Assembly (NCBI GenBank): GCA_036407095.1
Contig: DASWZV010000171.1
Span: 1-64,000 of the forward strand
DNA length: 64,000 nucleotides
Source: Gp6-AA40 sp036407095
Lineage (GTDB): Bacteria > Acidobacteriota > Vicinamibacteria > Vicinamibacterales > UBA2999
Direction of reading: 5' to 3'
The notes beneath the pieces are model-generated. The model saw only the letters and a list, made by a program, of their open reading frames with translations, was not told the origin of the DNA and did no database searches. The first letter of the stretch is position 1, and every line of letters starts with the position of its first letter. A program made the position numbers and the translations under genes. Positions 24,678-32,716 of the stretch are shown here, in pieces.

Positions 24678-25682
24678 TTGAATCCCACCGCGCAGAAACC
24701 TTCCGCCGCCGTTCTTGCGCAGCTGTTCGAGCCGATTCGCGACGACCTTCGAGGTGTCGAGCGCGAGTTCGCCCGTCACGTGCAGTCGCAGGTCGCGCTG
24801 ATCCCGACGATCGGCAACTACATTCAGGATGGGGGAGGGAAGCGGATTCGCCCCGCCGTGCTGCTGATGGCCGCACGCATCGCCGGCTACACCGGTGAAC
24901 GAGCGGTCCTGTACGCGTCCGTCCTCGAGTTCATCCACACCGCAACGCTGGTGCACGACGACATCATCGACGAAGCGGAGCTCCGGCGCGGACGCGAGGC
25001 CGTGCATACGCGGTGGGGGAATCACATCACGGTGCTCTTCGGCGATTTCCTGTATCTCAAGTCGATGTCGCTGGCGCTGACGCAGGACAACCTCGAGATC
25101 ATCCGGCTGTTGTGTGACGTGACGCTGCGCATCGTCGAAGGCGAGATCTACCAGCTGACGAAGAACGGCTCGGTCGATCTGACCGAGGAGGAGCATTTCG
25201 ATATCGTCAAGCGGAAGACGGCGTATCTCTTCGCCGGTTGCGCCCGCATCGGCGGCATGCTCGGACCGACCACCCGCGAGCAGCAGGAAGCGCTGTGGGA
25301 TTACGGGCTCAACATCGGGATGGCGTTCCAGATCGTCGACGATCTGCTCGACTTCACCGGCGAGCCGGGCGCCCTCGGGAAGCCGGTCGGCGGCGATCTT
25401 CGCGAAGGCAAGATGACGCTTCCCGTGATTCACCTGCGGGAGCGTGGCGACGCGCGCGCGAAAGCGCTGCTCCGCAAGGTCGTCACCTCGCGCGACGTGA
25501 GCCTCGACGAATGGCTCGAGATACGGACCATGCTCGGGCAGTGCCGTTCGATCGACTACGCGCAACGCGTGGCGCTCGACTACGTCGAGCGCGCCAAGAA
25601 GACCCTGTACGCGTTCCCGTCTTCCGACGCGCGAGACGCCCTGATGTATCTCCCCGATTACGTGGTCTCACGGGATCGATAG
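24678..25682 (+). CDS. polyprenyl diphosphate synthase (trans type, long chain)
   Basis: Makes the isoprenoid chain of quinones or carrier lipids from IPP and an allylic diphosphate. Predicted 334 aa; the frame starts with TTG at 24678. Both Asp-rich motifs are intact: VHDDIIDEAELRRGR (first) and IVDDLLDFTGEPGALGKPVGGDL (second), together with GGGKRIRP at the IPP site. Residues before the first motif (about 5 positions upstream) set chain length and suggest a long product such as octaprenyl or nonaprenyl, but this was not modelled. Confidence 0.92.
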   Translation: MNPTAQKPSAAVLAQLFEPIRDDLRGVEREFARHVQSQVALIPTIGNYIQDGGGKRIRPAVLLMAARIAGYTGERAVLYASVLEFIHTATLVHDDIIDEAELRRGREAVHTRWGNHITVLFGDFLYLKSMSLALTQDNLEIIRLLCDVTLRIVEGEIYQLTKNGSVDLTEEEHFDIVKRKTAYLFAGCARIGGMLGPTTREQQEALWDYGLNIGMAFQIVDDLLDFTGEPGALGKPVGGDLREGKMTLPVIHLRERGDARAKALLRKVVTSRDVSLDEWLEIRTMLGQCRSIDYAQRVALDYVERAKKTLYAFPSSDARDALMYLPDYVVSRDR

Positions 25683-25687
25683 GTGTA

Positions 25688-25762
25688 ATGCAGAATTCAA
25701 CATGCAAAATGCAAAAAGGTGGTGGCCGTTTCGTTTTGCATTTTGAATGTTGAATTTCGCAT
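25688..25762. repeat. second AT-rich inverted repeat with ATGCAAA words
   Basis: The 29-bp left arm (25688-25716) and right arm (25734-25762) match at 27 of 29 positions after reverse complementing; the loop is 17 nt and GC-rich. It shares AACATGCAAAATGCAAAA-type sequence and a preceding TGTAATGCA with the repeat at 12582-12659. It lies between the polyprenyl synthase and ligA and may terminate or separate the units. Confidence 0.85.
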
Positions 25763-25774
25763 GACACATCTCCC

Positions 25775-27832
25775 ATGGACCCGGCCGCACGAATCGAACA
25801 CCTCCGTCGCGAAATCCGCCGTCACGAAGAGCTCTACTACGTCCTCAATCAGCCGGAGATCGCCGACGCCGAATTCGACGCGTTGATGCGCGAGCTCCAG
25901 CAGCTCGAGACCCGGCACGCAGATCTCGTGACCCCGGATTCGCCGACGCAGCGCGTGAGCGGACGCGTCAGCGAAGGCTTTCAGAACGTTCAGCACGCCG
26001 AGCCGATGTTGAGCCTCGACAACGCGTACGACGAGGCCGAACTGCGGGCGTTCGACGAACGCGTTCGACGAGGCCTGGCCGAAGCCGGCCAGAAGTGCGA
26101 CCACGTCGATTACGTCGTCGAGCTCAAGATCGACGGCTTGAGCATCGCGTTGACCTACGACGATGGGAGGTTCGTCCGCGGCGCCACGCGTGGCAACGGT
26201 GTACTTGGTGAGGACGTGACGACGAACGTGCGCACCATCCGCGCGATCCCGCTGCGACTGTCCGAGCCGGTGCCCGGGACGATCGAGATTCGCGGCGAGG
26301 TCTATCTGCCGCGGCAGGCCTTCGAGAAGATGAACCGCGAACGCGAGGAGAACGAGGAACCGCTCTTCGTGAACCCGCGCAACGCCGCCGCGGGAGCGCT
26401 TCGCAATCTGGATCCGGCGCTCGTCGCCAAGAGAGGCCTCCGGTCGTTCACTTATCAGCTGGTCGACGAACGCTCGCGCCCTCCGACCCACACAGAGACG
26501 CTGAAGCTGCTGGCACGCTGGGGCCTGCCGGTCGAGCCGCATTGGACATCGTGTCACGGTGTCGACGAGGTCTGGGCCTTCTGTCAGACGTGGGCCACCG
26601 AGCGGCGCACCCTGGGATTCGACACCGATGGCGTGGTGATCAAAGTCGATGCGATCGATCTGCGTCGGCGGCTCGGGACGACGAGCAAGTTTCCACGCTG
26701 GGCGGTTGCGTTCAAGTATCCCGCCGAACAGAAAACGACGCAGCTGAAGGAGATCGCGGTCAACGTCGGGCGCACAGGCGCCGTGACGCCGTTTGCGGTG
26801 CTCGAACCCGTGTTCGTTGGCGGCACCACGGTGTCGATGGCGACGCTGCACAATGCCGACGACATCGCACGCAAGGATATCCGGGAGCGAGACTGGGTCA
26901 CCGTCGAGAAGGCTGGAGACGTGATCCCGCGTGTGGTCGGACCCGTCCTGAGCAAGCGTCCCGCCGACTCGCAGCCCTGGGCGATGCCGGCGGCTTGCCC
27001 GCGATGCGGGAGCGCCCTGCATCGCGAGGAGGAAGAAGCGGTCTGGCGCTGCGAGAACGTCTCGTGTCCCGCGAAGCTGCAGCGCGGCCTCGAGCACTTC
27101 GCCTCGCGCGGGGCGATGAACATCGAAGGCCTGGGAGAATCGCTGGTCGCGCAGCTGATCGAACACGGTCTCGTTCATGACTACGCGGATCTGTACACGC
27201 TGACTGTTGAACAACTGGCGGCGCTGACGAGCTCATCGCAGCGGAGTGACGGCAAGACGATCGAGCGTCGCTTCGGAGAGAAGAACGCCGCCAAGGTCGT
27301 TCAGCAGATCGAGCGCAGCAGAGAAAACCATTTGTGGCGCCTGATCTACGGGCTCGGGATTCGTCACATCGGAGAGCGGGGAGCCCAGGTCCTCGCGCGT
27401 GCATTCGGATCGATGGAGGCGTTGACGTCCGCGTCACTTCACCAGTTGCAGGCGACCAACGAGGTCGGGCCCGTGCTGGCCGAGTCAGTAAAGAACTGGG
27501 TCGACGAGCCCCGCAACCGTGAACTGGTCGACCGCCTGCGTCTGGCCGGCGTGCGGACGGAAGTGCCCGAAGACGAGCGGAAAGCCGCCGCTGGGCCAAA
27601 ACCGCTCGCCGGCAGGACATACGTCATCACTGGAACGCTTTCCACGATGACCCGTGAGCAGGCGACAGAGGCCCTCGAACGTCTGGGGGCCAAGGTCGCC
27701 GGGTCGGTCAGCAGGAAGACAACCGGGGTCATCGTCGGGGAGGAAGCGGGCAGCAAGGCCGACAAAGCCCGTGAACTCGGCGTCCCGACGCTCGATGAGG
27801 AGCAGTTTGCAGTTCTGATCGCTGCTCCCTGA
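25775..27832 (+). CDS. ligA: NAD-dependent DNA ligase
   Basis: Predicted 685 aa, complete. Domains in order: Ia (N-terminal HDELYY-like start), adenylation domain with the active Lys in VELKIDGLSI, GNGVLGEDVT, the OB fold, a four-Cys zinc finger (CPRCGS and CENVSCPAK), HhH repeats (IYGLGIRHIGERGA), and a C-terminal BRCT domain (GRTYVITGTLSTMTR). Essential for Okazaki fragment joining and repair. Confidence 0.97.
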   Translation: MDPAARIEHLRREIRRHEELYYVLNQPEIADAEFDALMRELQQLETRHADLVTPDSPTQRVSGRVSEGFQNVQHAEPMLSLDNAYDEAELRAFDERVRRGLAEAGQKCDHVDYVVELKIDGLSIALTYDDGRFVRGATRGNGVLGEDVTTNVRTIRAIPLRLSEPVPGTIEIRGEVYLPRQAFEKMNREREENEEPLFVNPRNAAAGALRNLDPALVAKRGLRSFTYQLVDERSRPPTHTETLKLLARWGLPVEPHWTSCHGVDEVWAFCQTWATERRTLGFDTDGVVIKVDAIDLRRRLGTTSKFPRWAVAFKYPAEQKTTQLKEIAVNVGRTGAVTPFAVLEPVFVGGTTVSMATLHNADDIARKDIRERDWVTVEKAGDVIPRVVGPVLSKRPADSQPWAMPAACPRCGSALHREEEEAVWRCENVSCPAKLQRGLEHFASRGAMNIEGLGESLVAQLIEHGLVHDYADLYTLTVEQLAALTSSSQRSDGKTIERRFGEKNAAKVVQQIERSRENHLWRLIYGLGIRHIGERGAQVLARAFGSMEALTSASLHQLQATNEVGPVLAESVKNWVDEPRNRELVDRLRLAGVRTEVPEDERKAAAGPKPLAGRTYVITGTLSTMTREQATEALERLGAKVAGSVSRKTTGVIVGEEAGSKADKARELGVPTLDEEQFAVLIAAP

Positions 27833-27884
27833 ATCCTCTTCAAGCCTGGCCCCTTGCTGGCCCCTGCCCCCCTCCCTGCCCCCT
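27833..27884 (+). repeat. short direct repeats of TGGCCCC/CCTGCCCC words before the HtrA gene
   Basis: The 66 bp between ligA and the HtrA gene consist mostly of C-rich reiterated words (TGGCCCCTTGC, TGGCCCCTGCCCC, CCTGCCCCC), with no hairpin. It ends exactly at the TATAAT box. Confidence 0.6.
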
Positions 27885-27890
27885 TATAAT
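27885..27890 (+). promoter_or_regulatory. -10 box TATAAT of the HtrA gene
   Basis: A perfect TATAAT ends 8 nt before the ATG at 27899, so the predicted mRNA would start at or one base before the start codon. No -35 is visible in the C-rich repeat upstream. Confidence 0.5.
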
Positions 27891-27898
27891 GTCGGTAA

Positions 27899-29383
27899 AT
27901 GCCTCGGCGCTTCCTCTTGGTGACGGTGTGCCTGGTGGCGACCGTCTCGTTTCTGGTCGGGCTCATCGTCGCCGGGTCGATGATACCGGCTCCAGCGCAA
28001 TCCGCGCCGACCAGCAGCTCCGCGACTGTCCGATCGAGGCTGACTGCGGCAGGCGGACCGATCGTCGGCTCGTTTGCCGACATCGCCGACACATTGAACC
28101 CGGCCGTCGTCAACATCGACGCCAGTTCGCGCGGCGCAGCGCGGACGAAACGGCGATCCGAGTTCCAGCTTCCCGAGCCGCCTGATCTGTTCGGCCGCCC
28201 CCCCGAGCGGGAACGCGACGGCCCACGGCGCGGCGCAGGCACCGGTTTCATCATCGATGCGAGCGGCTTGATCCTGACGAACCACCACGTGATCGAGGAC
28301 ACCGATCGGATCATGGTGCGCCTCGCGGATGGGCGGACCTTCAAGGCCCAGCGCGTCGGATCGGATCCCGATACCGACATCGCCCTCATCAAGGTCAATT
28401 CGCCGCGTCCGCTTCCATACGCCGTGCTCGGGAATTCGGACTCGCTGCGTGTTGGCGAATGGGTCATGGCGATCGGCAACCCGCTCGCGTATGAACACAC
28501 GGTCACGGTCGGGGTCATCAGCTTCATCGGGCGAAAACTGTTCAACTCGTCGCTCGATCGCTACATTCAGACGGACGCCGCGATCAACTTCGGGAACAGC
28601 GGGGGACCGCTCATCAACACACGGGGTGAGGTCATCGGGATCAACGCAGCGATCAGCTCGCGTGCCTCGAACATCGGGTTTGCCGTGCCGATCAATCAGG
28701 CGAACGCGATTCTCCCCCAGCTGCGCGAGAAGGGACGGGTGTCGCGCGGGTACATCGGCGTCGCGCTTCGCGATGTGGATGCCGATCTCCAGCGCTCGCT
28801 GAACCTGAGCACGTCAAACGGAGCACTGGTTCAGGACGTGACGGCCGGATCTCCGGGTGCCCGTGCAGGGCTGCGGCCCTACGACCTGATCGTCGCCGTC
28901 GACGGCAAGCCGGTGGTGCGGAACGACGAGCTCATTCAGACGATTGCGTCGCGGGCGCCGGGAACGATGACTGCGCTGCAGGTGCTGCGAGACGGACGCT
29001 CGATCAATGTGGCCGTGAAGCTGTCGGAGCGGCCGCCGGGCCGTCAGCCGACGACGCAGTCCGACGTGGCCGTGCCCTCGAATCAGCAAGGACCGGCGCT
29101 CGGCATGTCGGTGCGGGAGATCGATCCCGAGTTCGCGCAGCGGTTCAATCTTCCGAAAGGGCTGGAAGGGGTGATCGTCTCGCGCGTCGAGCCGATGAGC
29201 CCAGCGTATGATGCCGACATCGAGCGGGGACACGTCCTGCTCGAAATCAATCGGCAGCCGGTGCGATCGATCGACGACTACCGTCGTCTCACCGCCCGTG
29301 CGCGTCCCGGTGAGGCGATGGCGTTTTACGTCTTCAAGCCCGAGATCCCGCGGCGCGAACTGCATACCGTCAAGATCGACTGA
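27899..29383 (+). CDS. HtrA/DegP-type serine protease with two PDZ domains
   Basis: Predicted 494 aa. An N-terminal membrane helix (FLLVTVCLVATVSFLVGLIV) may be a signal or an anchor. The trypsin-like catalytic triad is intact: His in NHHVIED, Asp in DTDIALIKV, Ser in NFGNSGGPLIN. Two PDZ domains follow (around residues 270-370 and 395-490). Such proteases degrade or refold damaged envelope proteins. It is followed 20 bp later by a NtrC-type regulator, a common acidobacterial and deltaproteobacterial arrangement. Confidence 0.93.
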   Translation: MPRRFLLVTVCLVATVSFLVGLIVAGSMIPAPAQSAPTSSSATVRSRLTAAGGPIVGSFADIADTLNPAVVNIDASSRGAARTKRRSEFQLPEPPDLFGRPPERERDGPRRGAGTGFIIDASGLILTNHHVIEDTDRIMVRLADGRTFKAQRVGSDPDTDIALIKVNSPRPLPYAVLGNSDSLRVGEWVMAIGNPLAYEHTVTVGVISFIGRKLFNSSLDRYIQTDAAINFGNSGGPLINTRGEVIGINAAISSRASNIGFAVPINQANAILPQLREKGRVSRGYIGVALRDVDADLQRSLNLSTSNGALVQDVTAGSPGARAGLRPYDLIVAVDGKPVVRNDELIQTIASRAPGTMTALQVLRDGRSINVAVKLSERPPGRQPTTQSDVAVPSNQQGPALGMSVREIDPEFAQRFNLPKGLEGVIVSRVEPMSPAYDADIERGHVLLEINRQPVRSIDDYRRLTARARPGEAMAFYVFKPEIPRRELHTVKID

Positions 29384-29403
29384 CCCGTCCGACCGTGCCT
29401 TCG

Positions 29404-30807
29404 ATGAAACCGAAAGTTCTAGTCATTGACGACGAGGCCGCGATCCGCGACTCGCTCAAGATGATCCTCGAGTACGAGGACTACCAGTTCGTCGGCGCGG
29501 CAAGCGGGCAGGACGGGCTCGCGACCGTGCAGCGCGAGCGTCCCGATGTGGTGCTGCTCGACATCAAGATGCCCGGCATGGACGGCATGGAGGTCCTGCG
29601 TCAGCTTCGCGCCCATGACGACACGCTGCCGGTGGTGATGATCTCAGGTCACGGCACGACGTCGACGGCCGTGGAGGCGGTGCGCACTGGCGCCGTCGAC
29701 TTCCTGGACAAGCCGCTCAGCAGCGAGCGCGTGATCGTCACGCTGCAGAACGTGCTGAGGCAGTCGGAGCTGCGCACGGAGAACCGCGATCTGAAGATCG
29801 CGATGGAATCGAAGTACGAGATCGTCGGCCAGAGCCCGGCGCTGCGATCCGTGCTCGAGGCGGTGACGCGCGCCGCACCGACCAATGCCACGGTCATGCT
29901 GCTCGGCGAGAGCGGTGTTGGCAAAGAGCTCGTCGCGCGCACGATCCATCGCAACAGCCCGCGCGCCGGCCAGCGGTTCGTCCAGGTCAATTGCGCGGCG
30001 ATTCCAGAAGAGTTGATCGAGTCGGAGCTCTTCGGCCACGAAAAGGGATCGTTCACCGGCGCCACCGAGAAGCAGGTCGGCAAGTTCGAGCAGGCCGATC
30101 GCGGCACGATCTTCCTGGATGAAGTGGGCGACATGAGCCAGAAGACCCAGGCCAAGGTCCTTCGCGTGCTGCAGGAGCAGGAAGTCGAACGTCTGGGCTC
30201 GGCGCGCACGATCAAGGTCGACGTGCGCGTGATTGCGGCAACGAACAAGAACCTCGAGGAGGCGATCGAGCGGGGAGAGTTCCGTGAAGATCTCTACTTC
30301 CGCCTCAACGTCATTCCGATCGTGGTGCCGCCGCTCCGCGAGCGGCGCGAGGACATCCCGCGACTCGTACAGCATTTCGCGAAGCGGACGGCGGAAGAGC
30401 ACAACCTCAAGCCGAAACGCTTCGACTCGGCCGCGCTCGATGCGCTGCAGCGCCATCGCTGGCGCGGCAACATTCGCGAGCTGCGCAACACGGTCGAGCG
30501 GCTGATGATCATGACGCCGGCCGATATCGTACGCGCCGATGATCTGCCTCCCGATGTGCGGAACGGCGACTCGTATCGAGCCCCCGTCATCGAGTCGGCA
30601 CCGGCACCCAAGAGCGGAGACGCGCAGCCGGCAAGCCCGGCCACGCTTCGAGCGTTCAAGGACGCCGCCGAGCGGGCGTATCTCGTGCAGAAGCTGCGCG
30701 AGAATGCGTGGAACATCTCGAAGACCGCCGAGATCATCGACACGCCCCGCAGCAATCTGTACAAGAAGCTCGAACAGTACGGGATCAAACAGGAAGTCGA
30801 CGGCTAG
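29404..30807 (+). CDS. NtrC-family sigma54-dependent response regulator
   Basis: Predicted 467 aa from ATG at 29404 (GTG at 29395 is also in frame). Receiver domain with phospho-accepting Asp in VVLLDIKMPG, then an AAA+ domain with Walker A LGESGVGKE, the sigma54-contact loop GSFTGA (in GHEKGSFTGATE), Walker B TIFLDEVGDM and the R-finger region, then a Fis-type helix-turn-helix (ISKTAEIIDTPRSNLYKKL). No histidine kinase is adjacent. The downstream intergenic repeat starts 3 bp after the stop. Confidence 0.95.
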   Translation: MKPKVLVIDDEAAIRDSLKMILEYEDYQFVGAASGQDGLATVQRERPDVVLLDIKMPGMDGMEVLRQLRAHDDTLPVVMISGHGTTSTAVEAVRTGAVDFLDKPLSSERVIVTLQNVLRQSELRTENRDLKIAMESKYEIVGQSPALRSVLEAVTRAAPTNATVMLLGESGVGKELVARTIHRNSPRAGQRFVQVNCAAIPEELIESELFGHEKGSFTGATEKQVGKFEQADRGTIFLDEVGDMSQKTQAKVLRVLQEQEVERLGSARTIKVDVRVIAATNKNLEEAIERGEFREDLYFRLNVIPIVVPPLRERREDIPRLVQHFAKRTAEEHNLKPKRFDSAALDALQRHRWRGNIRELRNTVERLMIMTPADIVRADDLPPDVRNGDSYRAPVIESAPAPKSGDAQPASPATLRAFKDAAERAYLVQKLRENAWNISKTAEIIDTPRSNLYKKLEQYGIKQEVDG

Positions 30808-30810
30808 ATA

Positions 30811-30930
30811 GGTCCTTGGGCCTTGGTGCTTGGTGCCTGGTCCATGCGGTAGTCCTTGTCCGATGTCCGGTTCGCAGCTGCGAGAAAGCTCGAGTTGGAC
30901 CAAGGACCAAGAACAAAGTACCAAGGACAT
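30811..30930. repeat. imperfect inverted repeat of CTTGG words
   Basis: Left arm about 30812-30843 (CCTTGGGCCTTGGTGCTTGG-type words) and right arm about 30896-30929 (CCAAGGACCAAGAACAAAG-type words) are near-complementary. A smaller CGCAGCTGCG palindrome is in the loop. It separates the response-regulator gene from the RNase P RNA promoter. Confidence 0.75.
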
Positions 30931-30959
30931 CGATCAAGCGTGACGAGTTGCCCACACGG

Positions 30960-30965
30960 TACAAT
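30960..30965 (+). promoter_or_regulatory. -10 box TACAAT of rnpB
   Basis: TACAAT ends exactly 6 nt before the first base of the RNase P RNA P1 helix (30972), the distance expected for a transcription start. The -35 region is not convincing. Confidence 0.6.
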
Positions 30966-30971
30966 TGATCC

Positions 30972-31501
30972 GTCGCAGTCAGCCAGACAACCGCCCGCCT
31001 TCGCACCTCGGTGCTTCGGCGCGGCAGGCTCTGAAAGGAGCTTGCCCACCGTAGCCCGAAAGGGCGTCGGTGGGAGGAAAGTCCGAACTCCGCAGGGCAG
31101 TGCGCCGGGTAACGCCCGGGCAGGGCAACCTGACGGACAGTGGCACAGAAAACACACAGCCTACTCCCGCCATCGTGGCGAAAGCCGCGAAGGGGGACGG
31201 CAATGGTGAAAAGGTGCGGTAAGAGCGCACCGCGCCGGCGGCAACGTCGGTGGCAGGCAAAACCCCGCACGGAGCAAGGCCAAATAGGGTGGCTTTGGCG
31301 CAAGCCTGACAGACGGCCCGTCTGTCCGCGTCGCCAAGGCTATGGCGGATTCGCCGTAGCTTTAGCGGAGGCGAAAGCCACCGGGTAGGTCGCTGGAGCC
31401 GGCGAGCGATCGCCGGCCTAGAGGAATGGTTGTCGTCTCGCCGTAGCGCCGCAAGGCGCGAAGGTGGAGAAACAGAATTCGGCTTATCGGCTGGCTGCGA
31501 C
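30972..31501 (+). ncRNA. rnpB: RNase P RNA, bacterial type A, enlarged
   Basis: Catalytic RNA that trims tRNA 5' ends. Ends are set by helix P1: GTCGCAGTCAGCC (30972-30984) pairs with GGCTGGCTGCGAC (31489-31501) with one G-U wobble. Conserved blocks in order: GGAGGAAAGTCCGAACTCC at about 31074, the ACAGAAA region, GGTAAGAGCGCACCG, GGCAAAACCCC, GGAGCAAGGCCAAATAGG, GGTCGCTGGAGCC, and ACAGAATTCGGCTTAT at about 31472. About 530 nt, longer than the roughly 350-400 nt usual; an extra hairpin near P15-P17 and a P19-like hairpin account for part of this. Reverse-strand frames here are shadows. Confidence 0.95.
31328..31376 (+). other. extra hairpin inserted between P16/P17 and the 3' strand of P15 of RNase P RNA
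   Basis: After the P16-P17 hairpin (GACAGACGG...CCGTCTGTC, about 31308-31326), where P15 would normally close, about 45 nt fold into their own imperfect hairpin: TCGCCAAGGCTATGGCGGA against TCGCCGTAGCTTTAGCGGA. Its sequence looks like a palindromic repeat rather than part of the conserved core. Confidence 0.6.
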
Positions 31502-31519
31502 ACTTAAGAGCAAGGAATA

Positions 31520-31525
31520 TACAAT
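31520..31525 (+). promoter_or_regulatory. -10 box TACAAT before the amidohydrolase gene
   Basis: Within TATACAAT; ends 7 nt before the ATG at 31533, so the mRNA would start at the start codon. The box lies 19 bp after the RNase P RNA. Confidence 0.5.
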
Positions 31526-31532
31526 TCCATTC

Positions 31533-32705
31533 ATGACCACTCGACGCGTCCTTGCGGCAGCCGCCCTCGTCGGTGCGGCTGCGATCGCCACCATCGCACA
31601 AGCGCCACAGGGACCGCAAAGCCAGGGTGCATTGCAGCAGCGCCCCGGCGCCGATCGCACACCTGAGTTTCCTGTTCCGAACATCCGCGAGTACAAGCCG
31701 CATTCGACGTTGGTGGTGCCTCAGCACCCGGTGCCGCGTGCGAAGTTTCCGGTCATCGACATTCACAGCCATCAGCCGGCCCCGATCCCGGAGCAGCAGT
31801 TCGAGACGCTCGTGAAGTCGATGGATCCGCTGAACCTCCAGCTCCTCGTGAACGCGTCAGGGGTCAGTGGCGAGCGCCTCGTGCAGAGCATCGCCGCCCT
31901 CAAGGCAAGCAAATACAAGGACCGGATGGTCCAGTTTGCGACCATCAACTGGGGTCAGACCATCGCCCCCGGATTCGGGGAACGCGCCGCGAAACAGCTC
32001 GAGGCCGACGCCAAGGCCGGCGCGCTCGGCGTGGGCGAGATCATGAAGAACTTCGGGCTGCGCGTGAAGAAGAGCGACGGCTCGCGCCTCAAGCTCGACG
32101 ATCCCGAGCTCGATCCGATCTGGCAGACGGCGGCGCGCCTCAACATCCCCATCTTCATTCACACCGCCGACCCACAGGAGTTCTTCCAGCCAATCAACCT
32201 GGCCAACGAACGCTGGCTGGAGCTCGCGCTCTACCCCGATCGCCGGTATCCCTCGTCGCAGTTCCCGACGTGGGAGGAGCTGAACGGTGAGCGCGACCGT
32301 CTCTTCAAGCGCAACCCCAAGACGACGTTCATCACGGCGCATATGGGGTGGCACGCCAACGACCTGGCGCGTCTGGGGAAGATGTTCGACGAGATGCCGA
32401 ACCTGTACACCGAAGTCGGCGCCATCCTCTACGACCTCGGACGTCAGCCCCGGGCCGCGCACGATTTCTTCATCAAGTATCAGGACCGGATTCTGTTCGG
32501 GAAGGACAGCTATCAGCCCGACGAATTCCCGTATTACTGGCGCGTCTTCGAAACCAATGACGAGTACTTCGATTACTACCGCGACTATCACGCGTTCTGG
32601 AAACTCTACGGGCTTGGACTGCCCGACCAGGTGCTCCGCAAACTTTATTACCAGAACGCGCTGAAGCTCTTTCCGGGTCTGCCTCGCGCCGGCTTCCCCC
32701 AATAG
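31533..32705 (+). CDS. secreted amidohydrolase 2 family metal-dependent hydrolase
   Basis: Predicted 390 aa from ATG at 31533, which gives an exported N-terminus (VLAAAALVGAAAIATIAQA). TIM-barrel hydrolase motifs: VIDIHSHQ (first metal His pair), FIHTADP, FITAHMGWHAND, and FGKDSY (late Asp). This is the COG2159 family, which includes decarboxylases and lactonases; the export signal is unusual for characterised decarboxylases but common in acidobacterial paralogues. Substrate unknown. Eleven bases separate it from the epimerase gene, which has its own AGGAG. Confidence 0.88.
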   Translation: MTTRRVLAAAALVGAAAIATIAQAPQGPQSQGALQQRPGADRTPEFPVPNIREYKPHSTLVVPQHPVPRAKFPVIDIHSHQPAPIPEQQFETLVKSMDPLNLQLLVNASGVSGERLVQSIAALKASKYKDRMVQFATINWGQTIAPGFGERAAKQLEADAKAGALGVGEIMKNFGLRVKKSDGSRLKLDDPELDPIWQTAARLNIPIFIHTADPQEFFQPINLANERWLELALYPDRRYPSSQFPTWEELNGERDRLFKRNPKTTFITAHMGWHANDLARLGKMFDEMPNLYTEVGAILYDLGRQPRAAHDFFIKYQDRILFGKDSYQPDEFPYYWRVFETNDEYFDYYRDYHAFWKLYGLGLPDQVLRKLYYQNALKLFPGLPRAGFPQ

Positions 32706-32716
32706 GAGCCGTCTCC

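Noticed and set aside
25697..27214. 505-codon open frame antisense to ligA
   Set aside because: Complement of a complete DNA ligase with intact motifs.
30785..31503. minus-strand proteins over the RNase P RNA
   Set aside because: Frames of 117-174 codons are complements of a structured RNA with all conserved blocks.
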